Shown here in pieces: positions 1-5,200 of a DNA stretch of 5,676 nucleotides (position 1 is its first letter; every line of letters starts with the position of its first letter). Both the position numbers and the translations under genes were made by a program. Under the pieces are notes generated by a model that saw only the letters and a program-made list of their open reading frames with translations, was not told the DNA's origin and did no database searches. Location: positions 1 to 5,676 of the forward strand of contig JAPKCR010000188.1 in assembly GCA_026421135.1 (NCBI GenBank). Reading direction: 5' to 3'. Source of the stretch: Sulfitobacter sp. Lineage in GTDB: Bacteria > Pseudomonadota > Alphaproteobacteria > Rhodobacterales > Rhodobacteraceae.

Positions 1-99
1 CAACGCAACGGCGATATTGGGCAATAGTCTGAAAAGGCCGTCCAGCCAGCCATCAAGCTTGTCGAATATCAGGCCGGGGTTTGCGTCTACTTCATTCAC
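1..99 (-). CDS. Probable MscS-type mechanosensitive channel, N-terminal fragment (partial at the left edge)
   Basis: Only the first 33 residues are visible; the reading frame is open to position 1 and continues outside the window. The peptide starts MNEVDANPGLIFDKLDGWLD and goes on into a hydrophobic stretch, GLFRLLPNIAVAL. A short soluble lead, an amphipathic 'GWLDGLFRLLPN' segment and the start of a first membrane helix are typical of alphaproteobacterial small-conductance mechanosensitive channels, which sit in the inner membrane and release solutes on osmotic downshock. The start is GTG at 99-97, chosen because AAAGGA (112-107) lies seven bases upstream; an in-frame GTG at 105-103 is too close to that site. 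The gene follows the small HR-like gene on the same strand by 74 bp. The family call rests on a very short stretch, so another membrane protein is possible; that a gene begins here is more certain. Confidence 0.55.
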   Translation of the reverse strand, partial: MNEVDANPGLIFDKLDGWLDGLFRLLPNIAVAL

Positions 100-106
100 G
101 GGCACG

Positions 107-112
107 TCCTTT
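107..112 (-). promoter_or_regulatory. Ribosome binding site of the partial channel gene
   Basis: AAAGGA read on the minus strand, seven bases before the GTG at 99-97. It decides between two in-frame GTG codons, since the other (105-103) is only one base away from it. Confidence 0.5.
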
Positions 113-126
113 GTTGTTCACGTCAA

Positions 127-156
127 AGTCTAACAACTCAATGTGTAACAACTCAA
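127..156 (-). promoter_or_regulatory. Candidate promoter of the partial channel gene
   Basis: On the minus strand TTGAGT (156-151, four of six matches to the -35 consensus) is followed after 18 bp by TAGACT (132-127, four of six to the -10 consensus). Transcription would begin near 120, leaving a short leader before the ribosome binding site at 112-107. The match is modest and the -35 element lies within a repeated sequence, so this is a suggestion only. Confidence 0.25.
131..156. repeat. Tandem 11-bp direct repeat, 15-bp period
   Basis: TAACAACTCAA occurs at 131-141 and again, identically, at 146-156, separated by TGTG. A shorter inverted copy, TTGAGTTA, follows at 169-176. The repeats lie between the HR-like gene and the channel gene, over the candidate channel promoter, and could be a paired binding site for a regulator. 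No regulator is known to me for this sequence. Confidence 0.6.
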
Positions 157-175
157 CGCCCGATTTCGTTGAGTT
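150..175 (-). repeat. Perfect 9-bp inverted repeat over the stop codon of the HR-like gene
   Basis: AACTCAACG (150-158) and CGTTGAGTT (167-175) are perfect complements around an 8-base loop. On the minus strand the first arm overlaps the TAA stop (176-174) of the 88-residue gene, so the hairpin would form at the very end of that message. No run of T follows (the next bases are GTTACA), so it is not a standard intrinsic terminator, though it may attenuate or protect the 3' end. It also contains the second direct-repeat copy described at 131-156. Confidence 0.5.
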
Positions 176-440
176 AGGATTTCGGGAGCTGCAAGACCTT
201 GGCCTTTGAACTTATACCGATCACGATGGCGGTTTCACTGATAGCAGCGACAGTGCCGCCTGCAATAGCATCACCCAGCTTGACCCGCTTGATTCTGCCG
301 TTGCGTTGACGAACCAGGGCACCTGGATCTTCCAGACTGCCAAAAACGCCGATCAGTGCAACTGCGGGCAGGGGAACCTGCTGGGTTGCAAGAGCAATCA
401 CTTTGGCAGGGGTGGGTGTGCCATTTTCGTCTGCGGACAT
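174..440 (-). CDS. Small protein resembling the PilP/GspC periplasmic HR domain, 88 aa, function unknown
   Basis: After about 22 polar residues the protein contains the pattern LIGVFGS (29-35), ALVRQRNGRIKRVKLGD (41-57), IAGGTVAAI (59-67) and a final VLQLP (82-86). This 'G.fG...A.vr..nG....v..Gd...gG.V..I......l......L.LP' pattern is that of the homology region shared by type II secretion GspC and type IV pilus PilP, and also occurs at the end of large Rhodobacteraceae proteins. Those relatives usually have a membrane anchor or signal; none is evident here, so its location is unclear. AAAGG (450-446) lies five bases before the ATG. No secretion or pilus gene is nearby in the window; the gene sits alone between purF and the channel gene. 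That it is a real gene is likely from its start site and family pattern; the domain assignment is by eye, and the role is unknown. Confidence 0.7.
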   Translation of the reverse strand: MSADENGTPTPAKVIALATQQVPLPAVALIGVFGSLEDPGALVRQRNGRIKRVKLGDAIAGGTVAAISETAIVIGISSKAKVLQLPKS

Positions 441-509
441 GTCAGCCTTTCTTAACCCTGTGGATCAGGGAGTGGGTAAAGAAAGTCAGTTAACAAAGGG
501 TTTCCGTGG

Positions 510-538
510 CCGATAGATGGGGTGATGCGGGCAAGCAA
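510..538 (-). promoter_or_regulatory. Weak candidate promoter of the HR-like gene
   Basis: TTGCTT (538-533) and TATCGG (515-510) on the minus strand are 17 bp apart, about 70 bp before the ATG at 440. Both elements match the sigma-70 consensus poorly. Some promoter is expected here because the purF terminator lies just upstream, at 585-620. Confidence 0.15.
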
Positions 539-555
539 ATACTGGCTGAGACATA

Positions 556-569
556 GGCAAAGCTTTGCC
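556..569. repeat. 14-bp perfect palindrome, possible operator
   Basis: GGCAAAGCTTTGCC reads the same on both strands. It lies between the purF terminator and the start of the HR-like gene, about 115 bp before that start codon. The position and symmetry would suit a dimeric regulator, but no known operator is recognised and a chance origin cannot be excluded. Confidence 0.35.
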
Positions 570-584
570 ATGAGGGCCAAATGC

Positions 585-620
585 AAAGCAGCGCAGGGGC
601 TTGAACCTCTGCGCTGCTTT
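585..620 (-). terminator. Intrinsic terminator of purF
   Basis: AAAGCAGCGCAGGGG (585-599) pairs with CCTCTGCGCTGCTTT (606-620), giving a 15-bp stem with one mismatch-like G/T pair around a 6-base loop. It begins 23 bases after the purF stop codon. On the minus strand the outer stem ends in TTT and is followed by GCATTT, so the U tract is short but the stem is very stable. On the plus strand it is followed by only one further T, and no plus-strand gene needs it. Confidence 0.8.
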
Positions 621-643
621 TGTCTGATGGTATTGTGGGGCGC

Positions 644-2128
644 TTATTCTGCGGCGGGTTTCATCTGGAAACCTGAGTTGATTTGATCGGACGGTTTCAC
701 AGGGTAATCACCGGTAAAGCAGGCGTCACAATATTGCGGGCATTTGGCGTTGCGGCCTTTGGCCTCGCCCACGGCGCGATATAGACCATCGATGGAAATG
801 AACTTGAGGCTATCTATCTGCAAATGCTCGCGCATTTCTTCTTCGGACATGGTCGCCGCCAGCAGCTTTTCACGCTGTGGTGTGTCGACGCCGTAAAAAC
901 ACGGCCACGCGGTCGGGGGCGACGCGATGCGGAAGTGAACTTCCTTGGCACCCGCATCAAGAATCATCTCCTTGATCTTGCGGCTGGTCGTACCGCGAAC
1001 CACCGAATCGTCCACCAAAATTACCCGTTTGCCCTTGATCAGCGCGCGGTTCACGTTGAGCTTAAGACGCACACCCATGTTCCGGATTTGTTCGGTCGGT
1101 TCAATAAAGGTCCGGCCCATATACTGGTTGCGGATGATTCCCATCGCATAAGGAATGCCTGATTGCAGGCTGAACCCGATGGCCGCAGGGGTGCCACTGT
1201 CGGGGACGGGGCAGACCAGGTCGGCATCAACGGGGCTTTCCTTGGCCAGTTCGCGGCCAATCGCCTCGCGTGTTTCATAGACAGAGCGGCCGCCAAGAAT
1301 GCTGTCGGGGCGGCTAAAGTACACATGTTCAAAGATACAGAACCGCGATGCGACCCGACGGAAGGGGAAATGGCTTTCTACGCCTTTGTCGGTGATCACG
1401 ACCATTTCGCCCGGTTCAATTTCGCGGACGAATTCAGCACCGATAATATCAAGAGCGCAAGTTTCCGAGCTTAGCGCCCAGCCTTCGCCAACCTTCCCTA
1501 GCACAAGCGGCCGCACACCCAAGGGATCTCGCACGCCCATCAGCTTGGTGCGGGTCATCGCGACTATGGAAAATGCGCCTTCAACACGGCGCAGGGCGTC
1601 TTCCATGCGTTCAGGAATGTTGCGCTGCAAGGACCGCGCCATCAGATGGATGATACATTCGCTGTCGGATGAAGATTGGAAAATCGAGCCACGTTCAATC
1701 AGCTCGCGGCGTAGGGCGTTCGCGTTGGTGATGTTGCCATTATGCGCAATTGCGGCACCACCCATGGCGAACTCACCGAAAAATGGCTGCACATCGCGGA
1801 TAGCTGTCTGGCCTTTGCTGCCCGAGGTGGAATAGCGGACATGGCCGATGGCCAATTCGCCCGGCAACGTTTCCATTACTTTTTGCGAGGTAAAGTTGTC
1901 ACGCACATAGCCAAAACGGCGGGCGGATTGAAAACCGTCTGTCGGGTCATAGCTGACGATGCCGCCAGCCTCTTGTCCGCGATGTTGAAGTGCGTGCAGA
2001 CCGAGGGCTACAAAGTTCGAAGCGTCGGCCACACCGACAACGCCGAATACGCCGCATTCTTCTTTCAGTTTATCGCCGTCATCGGCGTCTCGAAGGTATG
2101 AGGTGTCAAAAGGATGTGCAGGTGGCAT
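644..2128 (-). CDS. purF: Amidophosphoribosyltransferase (glutamine PRPP amidotransferase)
   Basis: PurF catalyses the first committed step of purine synthesis in the cytoplasm, making 5-phosphoribosylamine from PRPP and glutamine. The 494-residue protein has an N-terminal Ntn-hydrolase glutaminase domain with nucleophile Cys25 (in EECGVFG), VRYSTSG (97-103) and HNGN (129-132). The C-terminal phosphoribosyltransferase domain has the PRPP loop VILVDDSVVRGTT (369-381) and the flexible-loop RNQYMGRTF (333-341). Cys264, Cys410, Cys467 and Cys470 (in PCFYG and CDACFTG contexts) match the iron-sulphur ligands of the B. subtilis-type enzyme. Residues 1-24 would be a propeptide removed to expose Cys25. 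The ATG at 2128 is preferred; the frame opens upstream to a GTG at 2176, but neither has a good Shine-Dalgarno sequence, and MPPAHPFD is the start I expect for relatives. It appears to be a single-gene unit, with terminators on both sides. Confidence 0.97.
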   Translation of the reverse strand: MPPAHPFDTSYLRDADDGDKLKEECGVFGVVGVADASNFVALGLHALQHRGQEAGGIVSYDPTDGFQSARRFGYVRDNFTSQKVMETLPGELAIGHVRYSTSGSKGQTAIRDVQPFFGEFAMGGAAIAHNGNITNANALRRELIERGSIFQSSSDSECIIHLMARSLQRNIPERMEDALRRVEGAFSIVAMTRTKLMGVRDPLGVRPLVLGKVGEGWALSSETCALDIIGAEFVREIEPGEMVVITDKGVESHFPFRRVASRFCIFEHVYFSRPDSILGGRSVYETREAIGRELAKESPVDADLVCPVPDSGTPAAIGFSLQSGIPYAMGIIRNQYMGRTFIEPTEQIRNMGVRLKLNVNRALIKGKRVILVDDSVVRGTTSRKIKEMILDAGAKEVHFRIASPPTAWPCFYGVDTPQREKLLAATMSEEEMREHLQIDSLKFISIDGLYRAVGEAKGRNAKCPQYCDACFTGDYPVKPSDQINSGFQMKPAAE

Positions 2129-2176
2129 GATCTTGGACAACGGGGAAGCTCCGATTCCGGGTAAGAAGACACGCAC

Positions 2177-2205
2177 TATGTAGGCGCTTGAGTCTGGGTT
2201 GTCAC
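2177..2205 (-). promoter_or_regulatory. Candidate promoter of purF
   Basis: On the minus strand GTGACA (2205-2200, five of six matches to TTGACA) is followed after 17 bp by TACATA (2182-2177, a weak -10). A second GTGACA lies at 2216-2211. Transcription would start near 2170, which would rule out the GTG at 2176 as the purF start and support the ATG at 2128. The weak -10 leaves this uncertain. Confidence 0.25.
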
Positions 2206-2217
2206 CCCGCTGTCACG

Positions 2218-2232
2218 TTAACGTATGCTTAA
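2218..2232. promoter_or_regulatory. Perfect CtrA-type box (TTAA-N7-TTAA) upstream of purF
   Basis: TTAA (2218-2221), seven bases, then TTAA (2229-2232) is the full consensus for the alphaproteobacterial cell-cycle and motility regulator CtrA. It lies between the cvpA terminator and purF, about 90 bp before the purF ATG and next to the -35 candidates. The TTAA at 2218-2221 also forms the centre of a 10-bp palindrome, ACGTTAACGT (2215-2224). Binding is inferred from the sequence alone. Confidence 0.4.
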
Positions 2233-2256
2233 AGCAATGGCAGTGTCGCGAGAACG

Positions 2257-2287
2257 CAAAAGGGCCGCCCTTGGCGTGGGGCGGCCC
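2257..2287 (-). terminator. Intrinsic terminator closing the radA-cvpA unit
   Basis: GGGCCGCCC (2262-2270) and GGGCGGCCC (2279-2287) form a perfect 9-bp GC-only stem with an 8-base loop. On the minus strand it is followed directly by TTTT (2261-2258) and then GCGTT. It begins 25 bases after the cvpA stop codon and separates cvpA from purF. Confidence 0.88.
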
Positions 2288-2312
2288 GATCATCACATTA
2301 ATCTTTGCAGAG

Positions 2313-2867
2313 TTATTCGCCGCACGCACCAACAAGTGCTTCGTAGCGGGTAGTGATCCAGCCAAGAGCCTGCTCGGGGTTTTGTTCTTCGATCTGGCCC
2401 GTGAACCGGCCAAACACCTGAGCCGACCGGCTTTCGTCAACAATTGTGAACGTCTGGCCGGTAATGACGGTGTCGTAGACGAAAAAGGCAATCGCCACGA
2501 GAAGGATACCGCGCACAACGCCGAACAGGAAACCAAGGCCCTGATCCAGCCCCCCCAGCACCGACCGCTGAATCAGCGATGAAAACAGTGGGGTGAACAG
2601 CGACACGACAATCAGGGCAATCGCAAACACGATGGCGAAGGCCCCGATGATGGACAGTTCGCAGCTGTCCGCAAGAAATTCGCCTATTACCGGTATTTCA
2701 GACACCAGCGGTTCGACTTGCGGTGCAAACAAAAACGCCAGCACTGCGGCCGCGATCCAGCCCACGATGGCCATCAGTTCGCGAACTAGGCCCCGCCCAT
2801 AGGCAAGGAGCGCAGATAGGACGATGACAAGCGCCACAACCCCGTCAATGATGGTAAAGCCTTCCAT
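2313..2867 (-). CDS. cvpA: CvpA family inner-membrane protein
   Basis: This 184-residue protein matches the CvpA family in length and pattern. Four hydrophobic segments can be seen at about 5-23, 30-48, 71-95 and 110-131. The family signatures are present: 'YGRGLVRE' (23-30) after helix 1, and 'GGLDQGLGFLFGVVRG' (105-120) leading into helix 4. The C-terminal 50 residues are polar and probably soluble. CvpA was named for colicin V production in E. coli; its molecular role is still poorly understood, with links to envelope stress and bile tolerance in enteric bacteria. AAGGAAGG stands ten bases before the ATG. It follows radA by 27 bp and is probably cotranscribed with it. In E. coli cvpA heads an operon with purF; here the two are neighbours in the same order but a terminator divides them. 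Confidence 0.93.
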   Translation of the reverse strand: MEGFTIIDGVVALVIVLSALLAYGRGLVRELMAIVGWIAAAVLAFLFAPQVEPLVSEIPVIGEFLADSCELSIIGAFAIVFAIALIVVSLFTPLFSSLIQRSVLGGLDQGLGFLFGVVRGILLVAIAFFVYDTVITGQTFTIVDESRSAQVFGRFTGQIEEQNPEQALGWITTRYEALVGACGE

Positions 2868-2894
2868 GATCGTCTTGCCTTCCTTGGGGGGGCC

Positions 2895-4262
2895 TTAGCC
2901 AGCCCCGAAAATTTCGCCTACAAATCCGGTTAGATCGCTCATGGTGTTAAGCGTTATTCCGTTCTTGCCCACCGGTTTTCCTCCCGCGGGCGCAATGGCG
3001 CTGGTAAAACCAAGTTTTTGCGCTTCTTTCAACCTGTTTTCGGTCTGCGTGGCCGGTCTTAGGGCACCTGACAGGCTAATTTCGCCAAAAACAACGGTTT
3101 CAGCAGGTAACGCCACGTCTTCGCGAGCACTAAGCAGGGCTGCCGCCACGGCCAGATCGGCGGCAGGTTCGGATATTTTCATGCCGCCTGCGACGTTCAG
3201 ATAGACGTCAAGCCCGGCAAAGGGGATCCCGCAACGTGCTTCGAGGACCGCGAGAATCATTGCCAGCCGCCCGCCATCCCAGCCAACAACGGTGCGCCGC
3301 GCCTGAGAATGGGGCGAGGGGGCAACGAGTGCCTGCAACTCACACAAAACAGGGCGTGTGCCTTCTATGCCTGCGAAAACAACCGATCCAGCAGCTGGTT
3401 CACCGCGTTCAGACAAGAAATGCGCCGAAGGATTAGTGACTTCGGCCAGCCCTTGGCCGGTCATCTCGAACACACCGATTTCATCAGCCGGGCCAAAACG
3501 GTTTTTCACGGCTCGCAAGATACGGAACTGATGGCCGCGCTCACCTTCGAAATACAGCACCGTATCAACCATATGTTCGACAACACGGGGGCCAGCGATC
3601 TGGCCGTCTTTGGTGACATGGCCAACAAGAATCACCGACACACCTGTGCGTTTGGCAAAACTGGTCAGTTCATGGGCAGACGCGCGGACTTGAGACACCG
3701 AACCGGGCGCGCTTTCGACGTTATCCGCCCACATGGTCTGGATCGAATCGATGATCGCCAGATCGGGGCGTTCGGCCTCGAGGGTGGTCAGGATGTCGCG
3801 CAGATTGGTTTCGGCGGCCAGTTTAACCGGCGCATCGGCCAGCCCAAGGCGCTGCGCGCGCATACGAACCTGTGCCGAGGCTTCTTCGCCGCTGACATAG
3901 ATTGTTTTCAGACCGCTGCGAGCAAAATGTGCGGCAGCTTGCAGAAGCAGGGTCGATTTACCGATGCCCGGATCACCGCCTACCAGAATTGCCGATGCCG
4001 CAACCAAACCACCGCCCAGAACGCGGTCCAGTTCTGTAATGCCAGACTGGCTGCGCGGTGGAGGGGCTTCTTTTGTGCTTAGATCGGTCAGTATCATCGC
4101 CGACCCGCGCTTGGCCCCTAGCGACTTGCTGGGCGGTCCCGCAGAGATGCCTTTGTCTTCCTGGATCGTGTTCCATTCGCCGCAGCCATCACAGCGGCCG
4201 GACCATTTATTAAAGCTCGCACCGCAAGACGTGCATGAAAATGTGACGGGAGTTTTTGCCAT
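2895..4262 (-). CDS. radA: DNA repair protein RadA (Sms), recombination branch-migration ATPase
   Basis: RadA is a RecA-like, DnaB-type motor that processes recombination intermediates and helps repair stalled forks. At 455 residues it has the usual family length and every domain. The N-terminal zinc finger has Cys10, Cys13, Cys24 and Cys27 (C-x2-C-x10-C-x2-C). The ATPase core has Walker A GGDPGIGKST (95-104), Walker B LAIIDS (168-173) and the RadA-specific KNRFG motif (253-257). From about 280 to the end lies a Lon-protease-like domain, seen in 'GGMKISEPAADLAVAAALLS' (359-378) and 'VVFGEISLSGALRP' (390-403). That domain acts as a DNA-binding platform in RadA and lacks protease activity. The ATG start is preceded by AAAAAGG three bases away, a rather tight spacing. 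It lies 48 bp after the coiled-coil membrane protein gene and 27 bp before cvpA, so these three are probably transcribed together. Confidence 0.97.
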   Translation of the reverse strand: MAKTPVTFSCTSCGASFNKWSGRCDGCGEWNTIQEDKGISAGPPSKSLGAKRGSAMILTDLSTKEAPPPRSQSGITELDRVLGGGLVAASAILVGGDPGIGKSTLLLQAAAHFARSGLKTIYVSGEEASAQVRMRAQRLGLADAPVKLAAETNLRDILTTLEAERPDLAIIDSIQTMWADNVESAPGSVSQVRASAHELTSFAKRTGVSVILVGHVTKDGQIAGPRVVEHMVDTVLYFEGERGHQFRILRAVKNRFGPADEIGVFEMTGQGLAEVTNPSAHFLSERGEPAAGSVVFAGIEGTRPVLCELQALVAPSPHSQARRTVVGWDGGRLAMILAVLEARCGIPFAGLDVYLNVAGGMKISEPAADLAVAAALLSAREDVALPAETVVFGEISLSGALRPATQTENRLKEAQKLGFTSAIAPAGGKPVGKNGITLNTMSDLTGFVGEIFGAG

Positions 4263-4310
4263 GCGCCTTTTTGGCCGACAGCGCAGGCGAGGTCAAAGCA
4301 AAAGAATGGT

Positions 4311-5087
4311 TTATTCGGCGGCCTTTGCCGGCAGTTCGAAAATGCGGTCATCAGCGTCCTGTGCGCGGGCAACAATCGTACGTTCAACACCAAGTTCCGG
4401 CATGATTTCATGCATTTCGGCACGCAAACGATCCAGTTGCGCTGATGCGACACTTTCCTCAAGCTCGACCTCGTGCAGCCAATGGCGCATTTCGGTCGAA
4501 ATAGATTTGGCCTGATCAAGACGGGAATTGAACAGGTCGATTTCTTCTTGGCGTTGCTTGAGGAAATTGCGGGCGCGGTCAATCTTTTCGTCGGCGTAGA
4601 CCGAGGCGAGCTCCTTAGAAATATGGCTCATCTGGGATGCCACCTCGAGGAGGGAAGGTTCCAGTGTGCTCAGATCAGGGTGATCGCGCAAATATGACAG
4701 GCGTTCGCGAACCGAATCGAACTCGGATGACAGTTGAAAGGTATGCGACCGATCTGCGGCATGTACGGCGGCATAGGCGCGCGACACGTCATTCATGTTC
4801 ATGGCAAAGTTTCGGTGCGAGGTTTCAAGCCGCATGATCCGCCAGTTCGACGGTAAGAAAAAGCAGATACTAAAGGCCAGAACGGTCAAGCCGATCTGAG
4901 CATACATGCCTGCATTTTCAACAGGTTGCCCGGCAATACTGACGGGGATTTCGATCCAGTTCCACAAGCCAAGCGACGCCATCGCAGTAGCCGTGATCAG
5001 GGCAAGTGCCGCGACCACAAACACGACCAGCGCGAGCCGTTGTAAAAGATACTGAACCAATGAAGCAAACGCACGTAACTGAGACAC
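4311..5087 (-). CDS. Two-helix membrane protein with a long coiled coil, function unknown
   Basis: I do not recognise a named family. The 258-residue protein has a short basic start (Arg5, Arg17), a strong hydrophobic segment at about 18-42 (LALVVFVVAALALI and on), an exported loop of about 20 residues, and a second hydrophobic segment at about 62-80 (YAQIGLTVLAFSICFFLP). From about 95 to 235 it is highly charged and helix-forming with heptad-like spacing, consistent with a coiled coil in the cytoplasm; the tail is acidic and ends in PAKAAE. The frame is open upstream to an ATG at 5183, but that has no ribosome binding site, whereas the GTG at 5087-5085 has AGGGGGG six bases before it, so GTG is chosen. 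Its position 48 bp before radA suggests cotranscription, which could hint at a link to chromosome or envelope processes, but no function can be inferred. Confidence 0.85.
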   Translation of the reverse strand: MSQLRAFASLVQYLLQRLALVVFVVAALALITATAMASLGLWNWIEIPVSIAGQPVENAGMYAQIGLTVLAFSICFFLPSNWRIMRLETSHRNFAMNMNDVSRAYAAVHAADRSHTFQLSSEFDSVRERLSYLRDHPDLSTLEPSLLEVASQMSHISKELASVYADEKIDRARNFLKQRQEEIDLFNSRLDQAKSISTEMRHWLHEVELEESVASAQLDRLRAEMHEIMPELGVERTIVARAQDADDRIFELPAKAAE

Positions 5088-5093
5088 AATGAA

Positions 5094-5100
5094 CCCCCCT
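5094..5100 (-). promoter_or_regulatory. Strong ribosome binding site fixing the GTG start of the coiled-coil protein
   Basis: AGGGGGG on the minus strand, with a 6-base spacer (TTCATT) before the GTG at 5087-5085. It decides the start against an upstream ATG at 5183 that would add 32 residues unlike a normal membrane-protein N terminus. Confidence 0.7.
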
Positions 5101-5147
5101 GTTATCGATGTAGGCAAGTTTACGCCGATAGTAAGGAAACACGAAGA

Positions 5148-5160
5148 ATTATTTAAAAAG
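5148..5160 (-). promoter_or_regulatory. AT-rich stretch, possible promoter -10 region before the coiled-coil gene
   Basis: On the minus strand the run CTTTTTAAATAAT (5160-5148) contains AATAAT (5153-5148), five of six matches to the -10 consensus. No good -35 sits at the right distance (ATGACA at 5183-5178 is 24 bp away). It is the most AT-rich part of the window and lies in the only sizeable gap ahead of the coiled-coil and radA genes, so an internal promoter is plausible but unproven. Confidence 0.25.
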
Positions 5161-5173
5161 GTAGGTGTGTTGG

Positions 5174-5200
5174 ACCGTGTCATGGCGAATTTAACACGGT
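5174..5200 (-). repeat. 7-bp perfect inverted repeat after the PqiA-like gene
   Basis: ACCGTGT (5174-5180) and ACACGGT (5194-5200) are perfect complements with a 13-base spacer. The repeat begins at the last base of the stop codon of the PqiA-like gene. On the minus strand a TTTTT run occurs only about 14 bases later, so it is at best a weak terminator; a binding site for a regulator of the next gene is an alternative. Confidence 0.3.

Noticed and set aside
456..470. CCCTG/CAGGG short hairpin before the HR-like gene
   Set aside because: A 5-bp stem is too small to distinguish from chance, and no regulatory role is indicated.
676..690. TTGAT-type sequence reminiscent of an FNR/FnrL box
   Set aside because: It lies inside the purF coding region and lacks the correct spacing for the consensus.
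1299..1835. 178-codon open frame on the plus strand
   Set aside because: It is antisense to purF, rich in Ser and Arg as expected for a shadow frame, and has no family pattern.
2199..2582. 127-codon plus-strand frame across the purF-cvpA gap
   Set aside because: It is antisense to cvpA and runs through the terminator hairpin; there is no plausible product.
3309..4082. 257-codon open frame on the plus strand
   Set aside because: It lies wholly antisense to radA, whose domains are all intact; its product has no recognisable domain and it has the composition of an antisense shadow.
3964..4515. 183-codon open frame on the plus strand
   Set aside because: It overlaps the start of radA and the end of the coiled-coil gene in antisense; both of those are better supported.
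4118..4582. 154-codon minus-strand frame spanning the gap before radA
   Set aside because: It overlaps the coiled-coil gene and the RadA zinc-finger region in another frame; its composition is shadow-like and no domain is seen.
5088..5183. N-terminal extension of the coiled-coil protein to the ATG at 5183
   Set aside because: There is no ribosome binding site at that ATG, the added residues look like translated non-coding DNA, and the GTG at 5087 has a strong site.
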